Positions 17,659-29,910 of a stretch of DNA of 64,000 nt are shown here, one piece after another; position 1 is the stretch's first letter, and each line of letters starts with the position of its first letter. The stretch comes from Sphingopyxis sp. JAI128. Lineage in GTDB: Bacteria; Pseudomonadota; Alphaproteobacteria; Sphingomonadales; Sphingomonadaceae. The position numbers and the translations under genes are program-made. Below the pieces are notes generated by a model. The model saw nothing but the letters and a program-made list of their open reading frames with translations, made no database searches and was not told where the DNA came from. Where the stretch lies: the NCBI RefSeq assembly GCF_014207235.1, contig NZ_JACHDA010000009.1:110782-174781 (forward strand). The letters run 5' to 3'.

Positions 17659-17873
17659 TGCCGATCATCGTGAACGTCGATGTGATGCTGGCGCGACGCA
17701 AGATGTCGCTGAGCGAGCTTGCGGAGCGCGTCGGCATATCGCTGACCAACATGTCGCTGCTCAAGACGGGCAAGGTGAAGGGGGTGCGTTTCGCGACGCT
17801 CGAGGCGATCTGCGCGGCGCTCGACTGCCAGCCCGGCGACATATTGGAGTATCGCGCCGCGGCGGACGGGTGA
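17658..17873 (+). CDS. Small XRE/Cro-type transcriptional regulator (YozG-like)
   Basis: This 71-residue protein is almost entirely a helix-turn-helix: LARRKMSLSELAERVGISLT, then NMSLLKTGKVKGVRFATLEA and the closing ICAALDCQPGDILEY. This is the compact family that accompanies DUF2975. Its start overlaps the stop of the DUF2975 gene, so the two are translationally coupled. Confidence 0.88.
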   Translation: MPIIVNVDVMLARRKMSLSELAERVGISLTNMSLLKTGKVKGVRFATLEAICAALDCQPGDILEYRAAADG

Positions 17874-17944
17874 TGTGGGGCGACGCGTCGCTGCTCGCCT
17901 TTATCGCGGCGTGGCGCGGCGGATTGTTCGCGCGCGCCGTGCGC

Positions 17945-18955
17945 TCAGGCGGTGCCACGGACGACGAGGCGCACGGGGATGCGCGTGCCGCTGCGCGTGC
18001 GTTCGTCATCCTCGAGCGCCATCGCGACGAGCGCCTCGCCCGCCGCGTCGAGATCGGGTTCGAGCGTGGTGAGCGCGGGATCGGCGAGGGTGCCGGCGCG
18101 GATGCCGTCGAAGCCGATCAGCGCGACATCGTCGGGAACGCGGCGCCCGGCGTCCTTGAGCCCCTGAAGCACGCCCAATGCGAGCATGTCGCTGGCGGCG
18201 AAGATCGCGTCGGTTTCGGGATGCGCCGCTAGCAGGGCCTGCACCGCGGCGACGCCCTGCGCATGGCGGTCGGCGGCGGGGGGAGGCTCGGCGACAGCGG
18301 GGGTGAGGCCGTGCGCGGCGAGCGCGGCGGTGAAGCCGTCGCGGCGCTCGTCGAACTGGCGTTGCGGCGACTGCTGCGGCCCGACGAAGGCGATGTGGCG
18401 GCGCCCGGTCGCGATGAAATATTCGGCGGCGAGCTGGCCGCCGATGTCATTTTCGCTGCGCATCCAGTGGAAGGGGCTGCCCGGGCTGCCCCAGCAGACG
18501 AAATCGAGGCCGGCGGCCTGCGCGTCGGCGAAATATTTCCACGCTTCGCGGTTGCTTGTCGTGCCGATGACAATCATCGCGTCGGCGAGCCCCGAGGCGA
18601 CGAAATCGGCGCGGAAATTGTCGGGATTTTCCTGGAAGGAGACGAGCAGGTTGAAGCCGCGCGCCGAGGTCGCGGCGGCGATGCTGCCGAGGAGGGCGAA
18701 ATAAAAGGGGTTGATCGCGCTGCGATCCTCGCCCGGACGGCAGATGGTGACGAGCGCGATCGTCTCGCTGCTCTTCAAACGCAGCGACGAGGCGTGGCGA
18801 TCGACGACATAGCCCAGCTCGCGCGCGGCGGCCGAGACGCGCGCACGTGTCTCCGCGTTGACGCCAGGGCTGTTCCGGAGCGCGCGCGAGACGGTCGATT
18901 GCGACACGCCGGCGCGCTCGGCGACGTCGAACGATGTCGGGCGCAGCGTCTTCAT
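17945..18955 (-). CDS. LacI-family transcriptional regulator
   Basis: This 336-residue regulator has the LacI headpiece (FDVAERAGVSQSTVSRALRN, then GVNAETRARVSAAARELGY) and a periplasmic-binding-protein-like effector domain (INPFYFALLGSIAAAT, IAFVGPQQSPQRQF, DAIFAASDMLALGVLQGLKD, VALIGFDGI). LacI proteins usually sense sugars or other small metabolites. It is the last gene of the long minus-strand block containing 5-oxoprolinase, DUF969, DUF979 and DUF2891, so it may control that block. The start at 18955 is chosen because family similarity begins there. Confidence 0.92.
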   Translation of the reverse strand: MKTLRPTSFDVAERAGVSQSTVSRALRNSPGVNAETRARVSAAARELGYVVDRHASSLRLKSSETIALVTICRPGEDRSAINPFYFALLGSIAAATSARGFNLLVSFQENPDNFRADFVASGLADAMIVIGTTSNREAWKYFADAQAAGLDFVCWGSPGSPFHWMRSENDIGGQLAAEYFIATGRRHIAFVGPQQSPQRQFDERRDGFTAALAAHGLTPAVAEPPPAADRHAQGVAAVQALLAAHPETDAIFAASDMLALGVLQGLKDAGRRVPDDVALIGFDGIRAGTLADPALTTLEPDLDAAGEALVAMALEDDERTRSGTRIPVRLVVRGTA

Positions 18956-19087
18956 TGGCAGTCCTTCTCCCCTCACGCCGTCTCTTGCCGCGAGGGCCGG
19001 GCTTGTCAATCCGGGGTGCAGCCGAGCTTCTTTCCCTCGTGATGCTGAAACAAGTTCATCATCACGAGATAAACGACGTCGAGCGCG

Positions 19088-20077
19088 TCAAAGCCCGTCG
19101 AGCGCGAGGAGGGCGAAGCTTGCGAGCCAATGCTCGCCCATATAGTCGCCGGTGACGTGCGGGAGCGCGGCGGCCAAATGGCGCTCGGCGGCAGCTTCGG
19201 CGACCGGGCTGACGGGGTGCGCGGGGCCGAGCGCGGCGGCGATGGCGCGCCAGCTCCACGCGCGACTGAGGTTGAGGCCGTCGAGATGCGCGATCTTGCC
19301 GTCGCTGCGGTCGGAGACGGTGGCGGGGGTGAAGAGGGTCGCGGGCTGTTCGCTGGCGGCGCGGGGCAGGAAGGCGTCGAACCAGCGAGGGAAGTCATCG
19401 CCGAGGATGACGGCCATCAGATGCGCCTCGGTGAGCGCCGGGGAGAGGAATTCATCGCCGCCGGGCTCCCACGCCTGGCAGTCGCGGTCGTCGGCGAACC
19501 ATGCCGTGGCGGCGGCGTCGATCAGCGTCACGAGCGCGGGGTCGCGCATCCTTGCCCAGTGGCGCGCGAGGAGGAGCGCGAAGGCGATGTTGAAATGGGT
19601 GCCGACGCGCAAGGGGTAGGTGAGTTTGGGCAGGAAGGCGTGGAAGCGCGCGGCGAAGGCGAGCGCGAGCGGTTCGAGCGCGGCGGCCCAAGGGGCGTCG
19701 CGCGCTTCGGCCTCGGCGTGGAGCGCGAGGAGCCAGGCCCAGCCATAGGGGCGCTCGAAAGCGGCGGAGTAAGGGCGGTCGAGGAAGGCGAGTTCGCCCG
19801 CGACCTTGTCCGCGACGAGCATCGCGTCGGCGCGCGCGCGAATCTCTGCGGCGACGGGGAGGTCGGGGAAGCGGCGCGCGAGGCGCAGGACCTGCCACCA
19901 GCCATGGACGCAGCTGTGCCAGTCGAAGCTGCCGTAGAAGATCGGATGATGCGCGCGCGGGGGCCTGGCGTCGTCGCGGCCGGTGAGGACGAGGTCCATC
20001 TTGTACGGATATTCGCGGCCGAGGTGGGCGAGCGTGGCGGTGGCGAAGCGGGTGGCGTGGTCGGCGGTGAGGTGCAT
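19088..20077 (-). CDS. DUF2891 family protein
   Basis: This 329-residue cytoplasmic protein is rich in helices and aromatic residues and has the conserved family blocks EYPYKMDLVLTGRDD, HPIFYGSFDWHSCVHGWWQV, RPYGWAWLLALHAEA and PLRVGTHFNIAFALLLA. The His/Trp-rich segments look like an (alpha/alpha) toroid as in glycan-processing enzymes. That is inference; I know of no established DUF2891 activity. It has no signal peptide. It lies between DUF979 and the LacI regulator, separated from DUF979 by a 133-bp repeat element. Confidence 0.85.
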   Translation of the reverse strand: MHLTADHATRFATATLAHLGREYPYKMDLVLTGRDDARPPRAHHPIFYGSFDWHSCVHGWWQVLRLARRFPDLPVAAEIRARADAMLVADKVAGELAFLDRPYSAAFERPYGWAWLLALHAEAEARDAPWAAALEPLALAFAARFHAFLPKLTYPLRVGTHFNIAFALLLARHWARMRDPALVTLIDAAATAWFADDRDCQAWEPGGDEFLSPALTEAHLMAVILGDDFPRWFDAFLPRAASEQPATLFTPATVSDRSDGKIAHLDGLNLSRAWSWRAIAAALGPAHPVSPVAEAAAERHLAAALPHVTGDYMGEHWLASFALLALDGL

Positions 20078-20099
20078 GCGCTGTCTCTAGTCCAGATGA

Positions 20100-20232
20100 T
20101 CCTCCCTGTCGCGAAGCGATGGGGAGGTGGCAGCGCGAAGCGCTGATGGAGGGGCTTTGGCGCGAGGTTGCTGGCCCCTTCACCACCCGCTTCGTGGGCG
20201 GTCCCCCTCCCCATGGCTCGCCACAGGGAGGA
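20100..20232. repeat. 133-bp inverted-repeat element, copy 2
   Basis: The ends TCCTCCCTGT and ACAGGGAGGA are inverted, as are the inner CGATGGGGAGG-like and CCCTCCCCATGG segments. It closely matches 29005-29136 in length and order. It fills almost the whole gap between the DUF2891 and DUF979 genes. Confidence 0.85.
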
Positions 20233-20233
20233 T

Positions 20234-21172
20234 TTAGAAAGCAAACAGCCAGATGAAGACGATGTTCATCGCGAGCAAAGGCACCGCGGTGCCGATCTGC
20301 GCCTTGATCACGCCATAGGGGTTTTTGAGTTCGAGCAAGGCGGCGGGGACGAGGTTGAAGTTCGCCGCCATCGGGGTCATCAGCGTGCCGCAGAAACCCG
20401 CGAGCATGCCGATCGCCGCGACGACCGCGGGATCGCCGTCATATTGTTCGATGAGCAAGGGCAGGCCGACCGCGGCCATCATCACCGGAAAGGCGGCAAA
20501 GGCGTTGCCCATCACCATCGTGAACAGCGCCATGCCGAGCCCGAAGGCGAGCGTCGCGCCGAACAGGCTGCCTTCGGGGATGGCGGTGCCGATGAGGGTG
20601 CCGACGACTTCGCCGACACCCGCGAGCGCGAACACCGCGCCGAGGCTGGCGAGCATCTGCGGCAGGATCGCCGCCCAGCCGACCGAATCGAGCAGGCGGC
20701 GGCCCTGTTGCAACGGGAGCAGGGCAGGCGGTTTGAGCCGTGCCATGCCGACGGCGAGCGCGATGAGGACGCCGAGCGCGAGCGAGATCAGCGTCGCCTG
20801 CTTGGGGTCGGCAAGGCCGGGCACCCATTTGAAGAGAAAGGTGCCCGCGAGCGCGGCGGCGGGAATGATCAGTGCGACGAGCAGGAGGAAATTGCCGTGG
20901 GTCGCGGCGCGGGTCGCCTGGACCTCGGCGGGAATGTCGCCACCGGGGGCGCGGCCGATCCGGCCGGCGCCGGCGATCGCGACGAGCGCGAGGACGAGCA
21001 GGCCGTTGCCGAAGTCGCCCAGATAGTCGCCCGCGAGCATCGACAGCGCAAGCAGGCCCCAGAAGGCGGCGTTGCCGAAGCGTTTCGGGTTGCTGCGATC
21101 GTGCAAACCGAGCGCCGCGAAGGCCGCGAAGGTCAACCCTGCGAGGACATAGACGAAGCCGAGCGTGATCAT
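20234..21172 (-). CDS. DUF979 membrane protein, putative transporter subunit
   Basis: This 312-residue polytopic membrane protein has about eight to ten hydrophobic segments, starting ITLGFVYVLAGLTFAAFAAL. The conserved FCGTLMTPMAANFNLVPAAL block near the C-terminus is typical of DUF979. It overlaps the DUF969 gene by 4 bp (ATGA), the standard arrangement for this pair. DUF969/DUF979 genes are found beside pyroglutamyl peptidase or 5-oxoprolinase genes in many bacteria, which suggests uptake of 5-oxoproline. Direct transport data are not known to me. Confidence 0.87.
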   Translation of the reverse strand: MITLGFVYVLAGLTFAAFAALGLHDRSNPKRFGNAAFWGLLALSMLAGDYLGDFGNGLLVLALVAIAGAGRIGRAPGGDIPAEVQATRAATHGNFLLLVALIIPAAALAGTFLFKWVPGLADPKQATLISLALGVLIALAVGMARLKPPALLPLQQGRRLLDSVGWAAILPQMLASLGAVFALAGVGEVVGTLIGTAIPEGSLFGATLAFGLGMALFTMVMGNAFAAFPVMMAAVGLPLLIEQYDGDPAVVAAIGMLAGFCGTLMTPMAANFNLVPAALLELKNPYGVIKAQIGTAVPLLAMNIVFIWLFAF

Positions 21173-21840
21173 GCGCTCGCCTCCTGCTTCATCATCCGCT
21201 TTTCGAGATGGCGGAGGCGGAGGCCGTGGATGAGGAAGGCGGCAATCGCGGTGGGGATTGCCCAGAGCGAGAAGTGCAGCGGCTCGATCTGATAGCCGTA
21301 GCCGTCGAGCAGGCCCTTCATCAGCAGGATCGAGCCGATCGCGAGGAAGATATCCTCGCCGAAGAAGAGGCCGACATTGTCGGTCGCGGCGGCGAAGGCT
21401 TTCACCTCTTCGCGCTGGTCGTCGGTGAGTGCGCCGTTCCTTGCCTCGGCGGCGGCTTCGGCCATCGGCGCGACGAGTGGGCGGACGGTCTGGGCATGGC
21501 CCGCGACCGAGGTGAGGCCGACCGCGGCCATTGCCTGACGGAGCAGGAGGTAGCCAGTGAGCAGGCGCCCGAGCGTTGCGCCCTTCATCCGGTCGATCAG
21601 GCTGCGCGCGTGCTGCTGGAGGCCATAGGCTTCGAGCAGGCCGATGACGGGGAGGACGATCCAGATGATCGAGACATAGCGCGTGTCGTTGAACGCCTTG
21701 CCGAAGGCGGCGACGATCGCGACGATATCGAGCCCCGCGGCGAGCCCGGTCGCGAGCGCCGAGGCCATGATGACGAGCAGGGGATTGAAGCGGAGCAGGA
21801 AGCCCGCGATGATGATGAGGATGCCGATCAGGACGAGCAT
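21169..21840 (-). CDS. DUF969 membrane protein, putative transporter subunit
   Basis: This 223-residue protein starts MLVLIGILIIIAGFLLRFNP and has three to five membrane segments, with the conserved YVSIIWIVLPVIGLLEAYGL and SVAGHAQTVRPLVAPMAEAA blocks of DUF969. Together with DUF979 it appears to form a two-part permease resembling short-chain carboxylate or ArsB/NhaD-type carriers. It lies about 200 bp downstream of the 5-oxoprolinase gene on the same strand. Confidence 0.87.
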   Translation of the reverse strand: MLVLIGILIIIAGFLLRFNPLLVIMASALATGLAAGLDIVAIVAAFGKAFNDTRYVSIIWIVLPVIGLLEAYGLQQHARSLIDRMKGATLGRLLTGYLLLRQAMAAVGLTSVAGHAQTVRPLVAPMAEAAAEARNGALTDDQREEVKAFAAATDNVGLFFGEDIFLAIGSILLMKGLLDGYGYQIEPLHFSLWAIPTAIAAFLIHGLRLRHLEKRMMKQEASA

Positions 21841-21845
21841 GGCTA

Positions 21846-22025
21846 ATTTCCTCCCGCTCGATGGGGGAGGCGGCGAGACTTGCCAGCTTGCCGGCCCGTC
21901 GCAGCGGTAGGGGTGTGCTCTCGGCTTGGGATGGCGGTACGCGAACGCGCCTTCACCCCCATCCTACTTCGCCTAATCGCTGCGCGATAAGACGGCGTAT
22001 CCTTCTCCCCTCGAGGGGGAAGGAG
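21846..22025. other. Repeat-like spacer between DUF969 and 5-oxoprolinase genes
   Basis: This interval contains two hairpin-forming segments, CCTCCCGCTCGATGGGGGAGG at the DUF969 side and CCTTCTCCCCTCGAGGGGGAAGG at the oxoprolinase side, with no coding capacity between. It resembles other intergenic palindromic repeats in the window and could reduce read-through from oxoprolinase into the transporter genes. Confidence 0.5.
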
Positions 22026-22042
22026 TCCGTGCCGCTGTGCTG

Positions 22043-25676
<3,634 letters not shown>

Positions 25677-25693
<17 letters not shown>

Positions 25694-27296
25694 CGTCCGG
25701 CCAGCGAATGACGATGGCGAGACGCTTGTCAACCGCGGTGCGGACCCAGCTGCCCTTGAGCTGCCGTTCGATCAGGGTGCGGATAAACTGGGTGCCGAAG
25801 CTTTCGCTTTCGATGCGCGGCGTTTCGGCGAGGTCGCTTTCGATCCAGTTCAGTTCGATGTCGCCGCCGTCGCGATGCCATTCGATCTCTAGCTCGCCCC
25901 GGCCCGACAGTGCGCCATATTTGATGCTGTTGGTGACGAATTCATGGATCGCAAGCGATATGGCCTGCGCACCCTCGTCGTCGAGGCGGACCTCGGGGCC
26001 GGTGGCGGCGGCCATCCGTGCGTCCGAAACGCCCGCAAGTTCGAGCTCGCGGCGAACGATGCGGCCCAGCTCGACGCTGTCGACGGCGCCGGTGACGAGC
26101 ATCTGCTTCGCGTCGGACAAGGCCCGCATCCGGCCGTCGAACTTGATCTCGAATTCGTCGAGGTTGGCGGATTCGCGCAGCGTGATCCGCGCGAGCGCGC
26201 CGATGCGGGCAAAGGCGTTTTTCATGCGGTGCGCCATTTCGCCGATCATCAATTCGCGATCTTCGGCGTGCCGGGCCTTTTCCTCGGCCAGCGCCTGCGC
26301 CTCGCCGACGCGGCGCTGCTGAACCCGGTGAAGCTGGGTTGCAAGCACGGCCAGCGCGAGGCCGAAGAGGAGGATTGCGAGCGGGCGTCCCAACTGTTTG
26401 AGTGGCCGGCTGTAGGAGATACGCATCGTCCATTGCCGGTCCGCGATGCGCAGCACCTGTTCGTGCGCACCCCATCCCATCTTGCCGTGCCGGAAAACGA
26501 CCGGCGCCGACGGACCATCGCCAGCGATGATTTCCAGCCCGTCGACCCGGTCGAGCCGCGATCCGAGGATCGCCGCCACCATGTCATTCACCCGGAAAGG
26601 TGCATAGATGAAGGCTTCGATCGGCCGCGTCCGGAGTGCCGTTGCGATCGTCTGTCTCGCGGCGTCTGCCGGTTCGCGGGCATAGACGGGAAGATAGATG
26701 AGAAACCCCGGTTGCTTGACGGTCGCGGCCTCTTCCTGCGCAAGCTGGACAATGCCGCTCGCGGCGGGGCGGCCGGTCTGCCACGCCCGGCGCATCGCCT
26801 GGCGGCGCACGGGTTCGCTGTACATGTCGAGCCCCAGCGCCAGATGGCGGCGAGGCGTATGGGGTTCGACCAGGATGACAGGAAAACCGATCGGCTGATC
26901 GGTCGCCGGCCAGACCCGGATATCCGTACCGTAATTTTCCCTGAGCCGCGCCTCGACCGCCGCGGGCTCGCCCGCGCGCATCGCGGCGGCGATGCCGATC
27001 CCTTCCATACCCGGCGATTGCACCTGCGGTTGTAGCGCGGCGAGATAGGCGCGGATGCCGGGGCCGCTGGCGGCTGCGTCGGACTGATAGAGCGCGCGCA
27101 CCCCTTCGAGGATCGCGACCTGGTCGCGCAGCCGGAGGTTGAACTGCGCCGCGATTCGCGCCGCCTGATCTTCCTCGTCCGACTGGTTGTAAAGGAAGCT
27201 GGCGGTCGCCGCCGCCAAGGTCGCGAGCAGGATGACCAGCCCGACGAAGCGGACCAGTAGCGCCAGCAACCGATCAGCCCAAGTGGAAGGGCGCAT
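25677..27296 (-). CDS. CHASE-domain sensor histidine kinase (HWE / HisKA_2 type)
   Basis: This 539-residue kinase has an N-terminal membrane helix (about residues 8-34), an extracytoplasmic CHASE sensor domain (about 35-300, with MYSEPVRRQAMRRAWQTGRP and FLIYLPVYA), and a second helix (RPLAILLFGLALAVLATQL). Then come a linker, the phosphoacceptor segment MIGEMAHRMKNAFARIGALA, and an HATPase domain with HEFVTNSIKYGALSG. The HRMKN form of the H-box marks the HWE/HisKA_2 group, often in general-stress signalling. The start MRPSTWADR follows AGGAT. Its 3' end overlaps the 5-oxoprolinase start, implying co-expression. Confidence 0.88.
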
Positions 27297-27475
27297 TGAT
27301 GATATCCTGCTTGAATGCTGCCGCGCAGCGCCCCCCTCCATCGCAAGATGTTTCATGCGAACGCAAGGATGGCAAGCGAATTCCATGCCGTTCCGGCGCC
27401 ATCGCATGTCGCGCCGGCACGGTGCGGCCATCGGGGAAAGGCGATGCGCGAGGGCGTGGCGACCCGTGCGATGGG

Positions 27476-28144
27476 TCAATATTCGACGAAAATCCGAACC
27501 CTGTCGATGCTGAGCCCGACGGCTTCGGCGATCTGTTCGCGGCATCGGTCGACCAGATCCTGAATCTCTTCGCCCGGCGCATCGTCCACCAAGTCGGATG
27601 CCTCGACGCCAAGGATGGCGGCGAGCTTTGCCATGCGGCCATGCTTGGGCCGCGCCCGGCCGTTTTCCCAGCTGGAGATGGACGGCGCGCTGACGCCCAT
27701 CTGTTTGCCGACGTCAGCCTGGCTGAGCCCGGCGTCGATACGAAAATGTTGCAGGCGGGCGCCAAAACCGTCGTCGGCGAAAGGTGCGGCCGGTTCCTCT
27801 TCGATCTCGGACACCGCGTCGATGGCGCTTTTCAGCTCGACCGCGCTCAGCGTCGCGGGCGATACCGGGCCTTCGAACTGGCATCCGAAAAGCCGTCCGC
27901 TGGCCCAGATGACCTTTGCGGTGATGTCGCCGGCGTGGGGAAGCTCGATCTCGATCCGGTCGCCGGCGGCGAGCTTGATGTCGCTTTCGAACAACAGGCC
28001 CGTTCCCGAGATATTGTGGATCTGGACATCGATCCCGGCGCCGTCGCGCTGTGCGCCGCGCGCGAGCAGGCTGAGTTTCCGGCGTGCGTCGAGGCGCCGG
28101 TCGGCGTCGGATGCCGAAGGGAGGAAATATCCGGAAATGGCCAT
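27476..28144 (-). CDS. PilZ domain fused to an XRE helix-turn-helix
   Basis: This 222-residue protein has an N-terminal PilZ-like domain (about residues 15-100) with DADRRLDARRKLSLLARGA as a degenerate RxxxR element and IHNISGTGLLFES as the [D/N]xSxxG element that binds cyclic di-GMP. An acidic linker leads to a C-terminal XRE HTH (LQHFRIDAGLSQADVGKQMG, then VSAPSISSWENGRARPK) and a tail ending in RVRIFVEY. The architecture suggests a DNA-binding protein gated by c-di-GMP. The spacing RRLDARRK is close to but not identical with canonical RxxxR, so ligand binding needs testing. A 179-bp gap separates it from the kinase gene downstream on the same strand. Confidence 0.82.
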   Translation of the reverse strand: MAISGYFLPSASDADRRLDARRKLSLLARGAQRDGAGIDVQIHNISGTGLLFESDIKLAAGDRIEIELPHAGDITAKVIWASGRLFGCQFEGPVSPATLSAVELKSAIDAVSEIEEEPAAPFADDGFGARLQHFRIDAGLSQADVGKQMGVSAPSISSWENGRARPKHGRMAKLAAILGVEASDLVDDAPGEEIQDLVDRCREQIAEAVGLSIDRVRIFVEY

Positions 28145-28317
28145 ATGTCCGTGATGTAGGCGGCTGGTTAAAAGAATGTTAGCGGCGCGCCGAAAGCTGG
28201 CTTGCGGGTATGAAAATCTTTGGGGCGGGGCCGCTGCGCCGCGATCTGCCGAGCCGGAGACAGGTTGCAGGTAAAAACCTTTGGCCTATGATGCGGCAAC
28301 GTCATGGGAGAAATGCA

Positions 28318-28968
28318 ATGATCATTTACGGGTCGGTGGTGTCGCCGTTCGTGCGCAAACTGCTGGGCTTTCTGGGCGAGAAGGGGGTTGCTTTCGAACT
28401 GAAGGGCGTCGGCATCGGCGATCCCGACCCCGGTTTCCAGGCTGCGTCGCCGCTCGGCAAGATGCCCGCGATGGACGACGACGGCTTCCTGCTCGCCGAT
28501 TCGAGCGCGATCATCCAATATGTCGAGGCGAAATATCCCGAACCTGCGCTGATCCCTGCCGACCCGCAGCAACGCGGCCGGACGATCTGGTGGGAGGAGT
28601 TCGGCGACACGGTGTTTGCGGCATGCAGCGGCAAGATGTTCTTCAACCGCATCGTCGCGCCGAAATTCCTGGGCCGCGAAGGCGATCTGGCTGCCGCGGC
28701 GCAGGCCGAGAGCGAAGAGCTGCCCAAATTGCTCGCCTATCTGGAAAGCGCGATCCCGGCGTCGGGCTTCCTCGTCGGCGACCGGCTGACGCTCGCCGAC
28801 CTTGCGGTCGCGTCGCCGCTGATGAACCTGCGCCATTGTGGCGCGTGCATCGATCCCGCCACCCATCCAAAAATCGCCGCTTGGAGCGAGGCGATCCTGT
28901 CGCGCGCGAGCATGGCGCCGTGGATCGAAAAGGAAGAGCGGATGATGGCGCGGGTGCTGGCGGGATAG
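28318..28968 (+). CDS. Glutathione S-transferase
   Basis: This 216-residue protein has an N-terminal thioredoxin-like domain (MIIYGSVVSPFVRKLLGFLG, with the Ser in VVSPF as the likely glutathione-activating residue, and ADSSAIIQYVEAKYP as the gamma-glutamyl-binding segment). The C-terminal all-helical domain carries FLVGDRLTLADLAVASPL, the conserved N-capping box. Start at 28318 follows GGGAGAA. The substrate is unknown. It stands alone on the plus strand. Confidence 0.92.
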   Translation: MIIYGSVVSPFVRKLLGFLGEKGVAFELKGVGIGDPDPGFQAASPLGKMPAMDDDGFLLADSSAIIQYVEAKYPEPALIPADPQQRGRTIWWEEFGDTVFAACSGKMFFNRIVAPKFLGREGDLAAAAQAESEELPKLLAYLESAIPASGFLVGDRLTLADLAVASPLMNLRHCGACIDPATHPKIAAWSEAILSRASMAPWIEKEERMMARVLAG

Positions 28969-29004
28969 GATCGCGGCGGCTTTCGACCGATTGCGGACGT
29001 TCGA

Positions 29005-29136
29005 TCCTCCCTGTGGCGAAGCCATGGGGGTGGCAGCCCGCAGGGCTGACGGAGGGGTTAATGGCGCGACGCTGCGGCCCCACCACCACGCCCTGCGGGC
29101 GCGGTCCCCCTCCCCATGGCTTCGCCACAGGGAGGA
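29005..29136. repeat. 133-bp inverted-repeat element, copy 3
   Basis: The termini are perfectly inverted over at least 25 bp: TCCTCCCTGTGGCGAAGCC at the left (29005 onward) and GGCTTCGCCACAGGGAGGA at the right (to 29136). The interior has further partial symmetry. There is no coding capacity. The size and order match the copy at 20100-20232. Confidence 0.88.
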
Positions 29137-29177
29137 TTGGAGGTCGCTGACGCGTAATCGCGATCCTTTATTTGATC

Positions 29178-29248
29178 GTCATCCCGGACTTGATCCGGGA
29201 TCCATAGCCGCCTCGTCGTCCTGGATCCCGGATCAAGTCCGGGATGAC
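29178..29248. repeat. Pair of 26-bp palindromic repeats in inverted orientation
   Basis: GTCATCCCGGACTTGATCCG (29178 onward, 26 bp) and its exact reverse complement ending at 29248 flank a 19-bp spacer. Each copy is itself a CCCGGACTTGATCCGGG palindrome. The gap 28969-29311 holds only this pair and the 133-bp element. Confidence 0.85.
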
Positions 29249-29311
29249 GAAGCTAAATGAGCAACGTCCGCTCACCACGCCAAAGTCGCCGCTGTTCGGT
29301 TTGGGAGCAAA

Positions 29312-29343
29312 GAAAAAGGCGGCCGTCCTTTCGGAGGCCGCCC
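29312..29343 (-). terminator. Rho-independent terminator of the rpsM-rplQ operon
   Basis: A 7-bp stem, GGCGGCC (29318-29324) with GGCCGCC (29336-29342), is followed on the minus strand by TTTTTC, about 30 bp after the rplQ stop. Confidence 0.85.
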
Positions 29344-29369
29344 TCGATCTTTTGGCGACGAGGCGAAGC

Positions 29370-29792
29370 TCAGGCTTCGGCCATGTCTTCGTCGAACTGT
29401 TCGACCGGACCCGAATCCTGGCCCTTGGCATCGACGTCGCGATCGACGAATTCGATGATCGCCATCGGCGAGGCGTCCGACGCGCGGATGCCGGCCTTGA
29501 TGATGCGGGTATAGCCGCCGTTGCGGTCCTTGTAGCGTTCGGCGAGAACGTCGAACAGCTTCACGAGCTGCGCGTCGTCCATCAGGCGGCTCATCGCGAG
29601 GCGGCGGTTGGCAAGGCCACCGCGCTTCGCCAGCGTGACGAGCTTTTCGATATAGGGACGCAATTCCTTCGCCTTGGCGACGGTCGTCGTGATCTGCTCA
29701 TGCTTGATGAGCGAAGCCGACATGTTCCGGAACAGGGCCGTGCGGTGCGCGCTCGTGCGCTGCAGTTTCCGGCCACCCGATTTATGACGCAT
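29370..29792 (-). CDS. rplQ: 50S ribosomal protein L17
   Basis: This 140-residue protein carries the L17 N-terminus [20 protein letters not shown], then [22 protein letters not shown] and [20 protein letters not shown]. The C-terminal acidic extension (after YTRIIKAG) is usual for alphaproteobacteria. It is the last gene of the rpsM-rpsK-rpoA-rplQ operon and is closed by the hairpin at 29312-29343. Confidence 0.98.
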   Translation of the reverse strand: MRHKSGGRKLQRTSAHRTALFRNMSASLIKHEQITTTVAKAKELRPYIEKLVTLAKRGGLANRRLAMSRLMDDAQLVKLFDVLAERYKDRNGGYTRIIKAGIRASDASPMAIIEFVDRDVDAKGQDSGPVEQFDEDMAEA

Positions 29793-29879
29793 AATCCATT
29801 CCTTCGTTTGTCAGAGGGGCCGTGTGAGGTACCCCAAGCCAGGTCGATGTGCGGGCCGACCCCTTCCCGTTTGTCTGGA

Positions 29880-29897
29880 CCCCGGCTTGCGCCGGGG
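29880..29897. repeat. Palindromic repeat CCCCGGC-N4-GCCGGGG between rpoA and rplQ
   Basis: A 7-bp perfect stem lies in the 118-bp gap between rpoA and rplQ. It is the same family as the element at 23624-23652 and the copy near 36660. Confidence 0.6.
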
Positions 29898-29910
29898 CAC
29901 AGCTCCGGAA

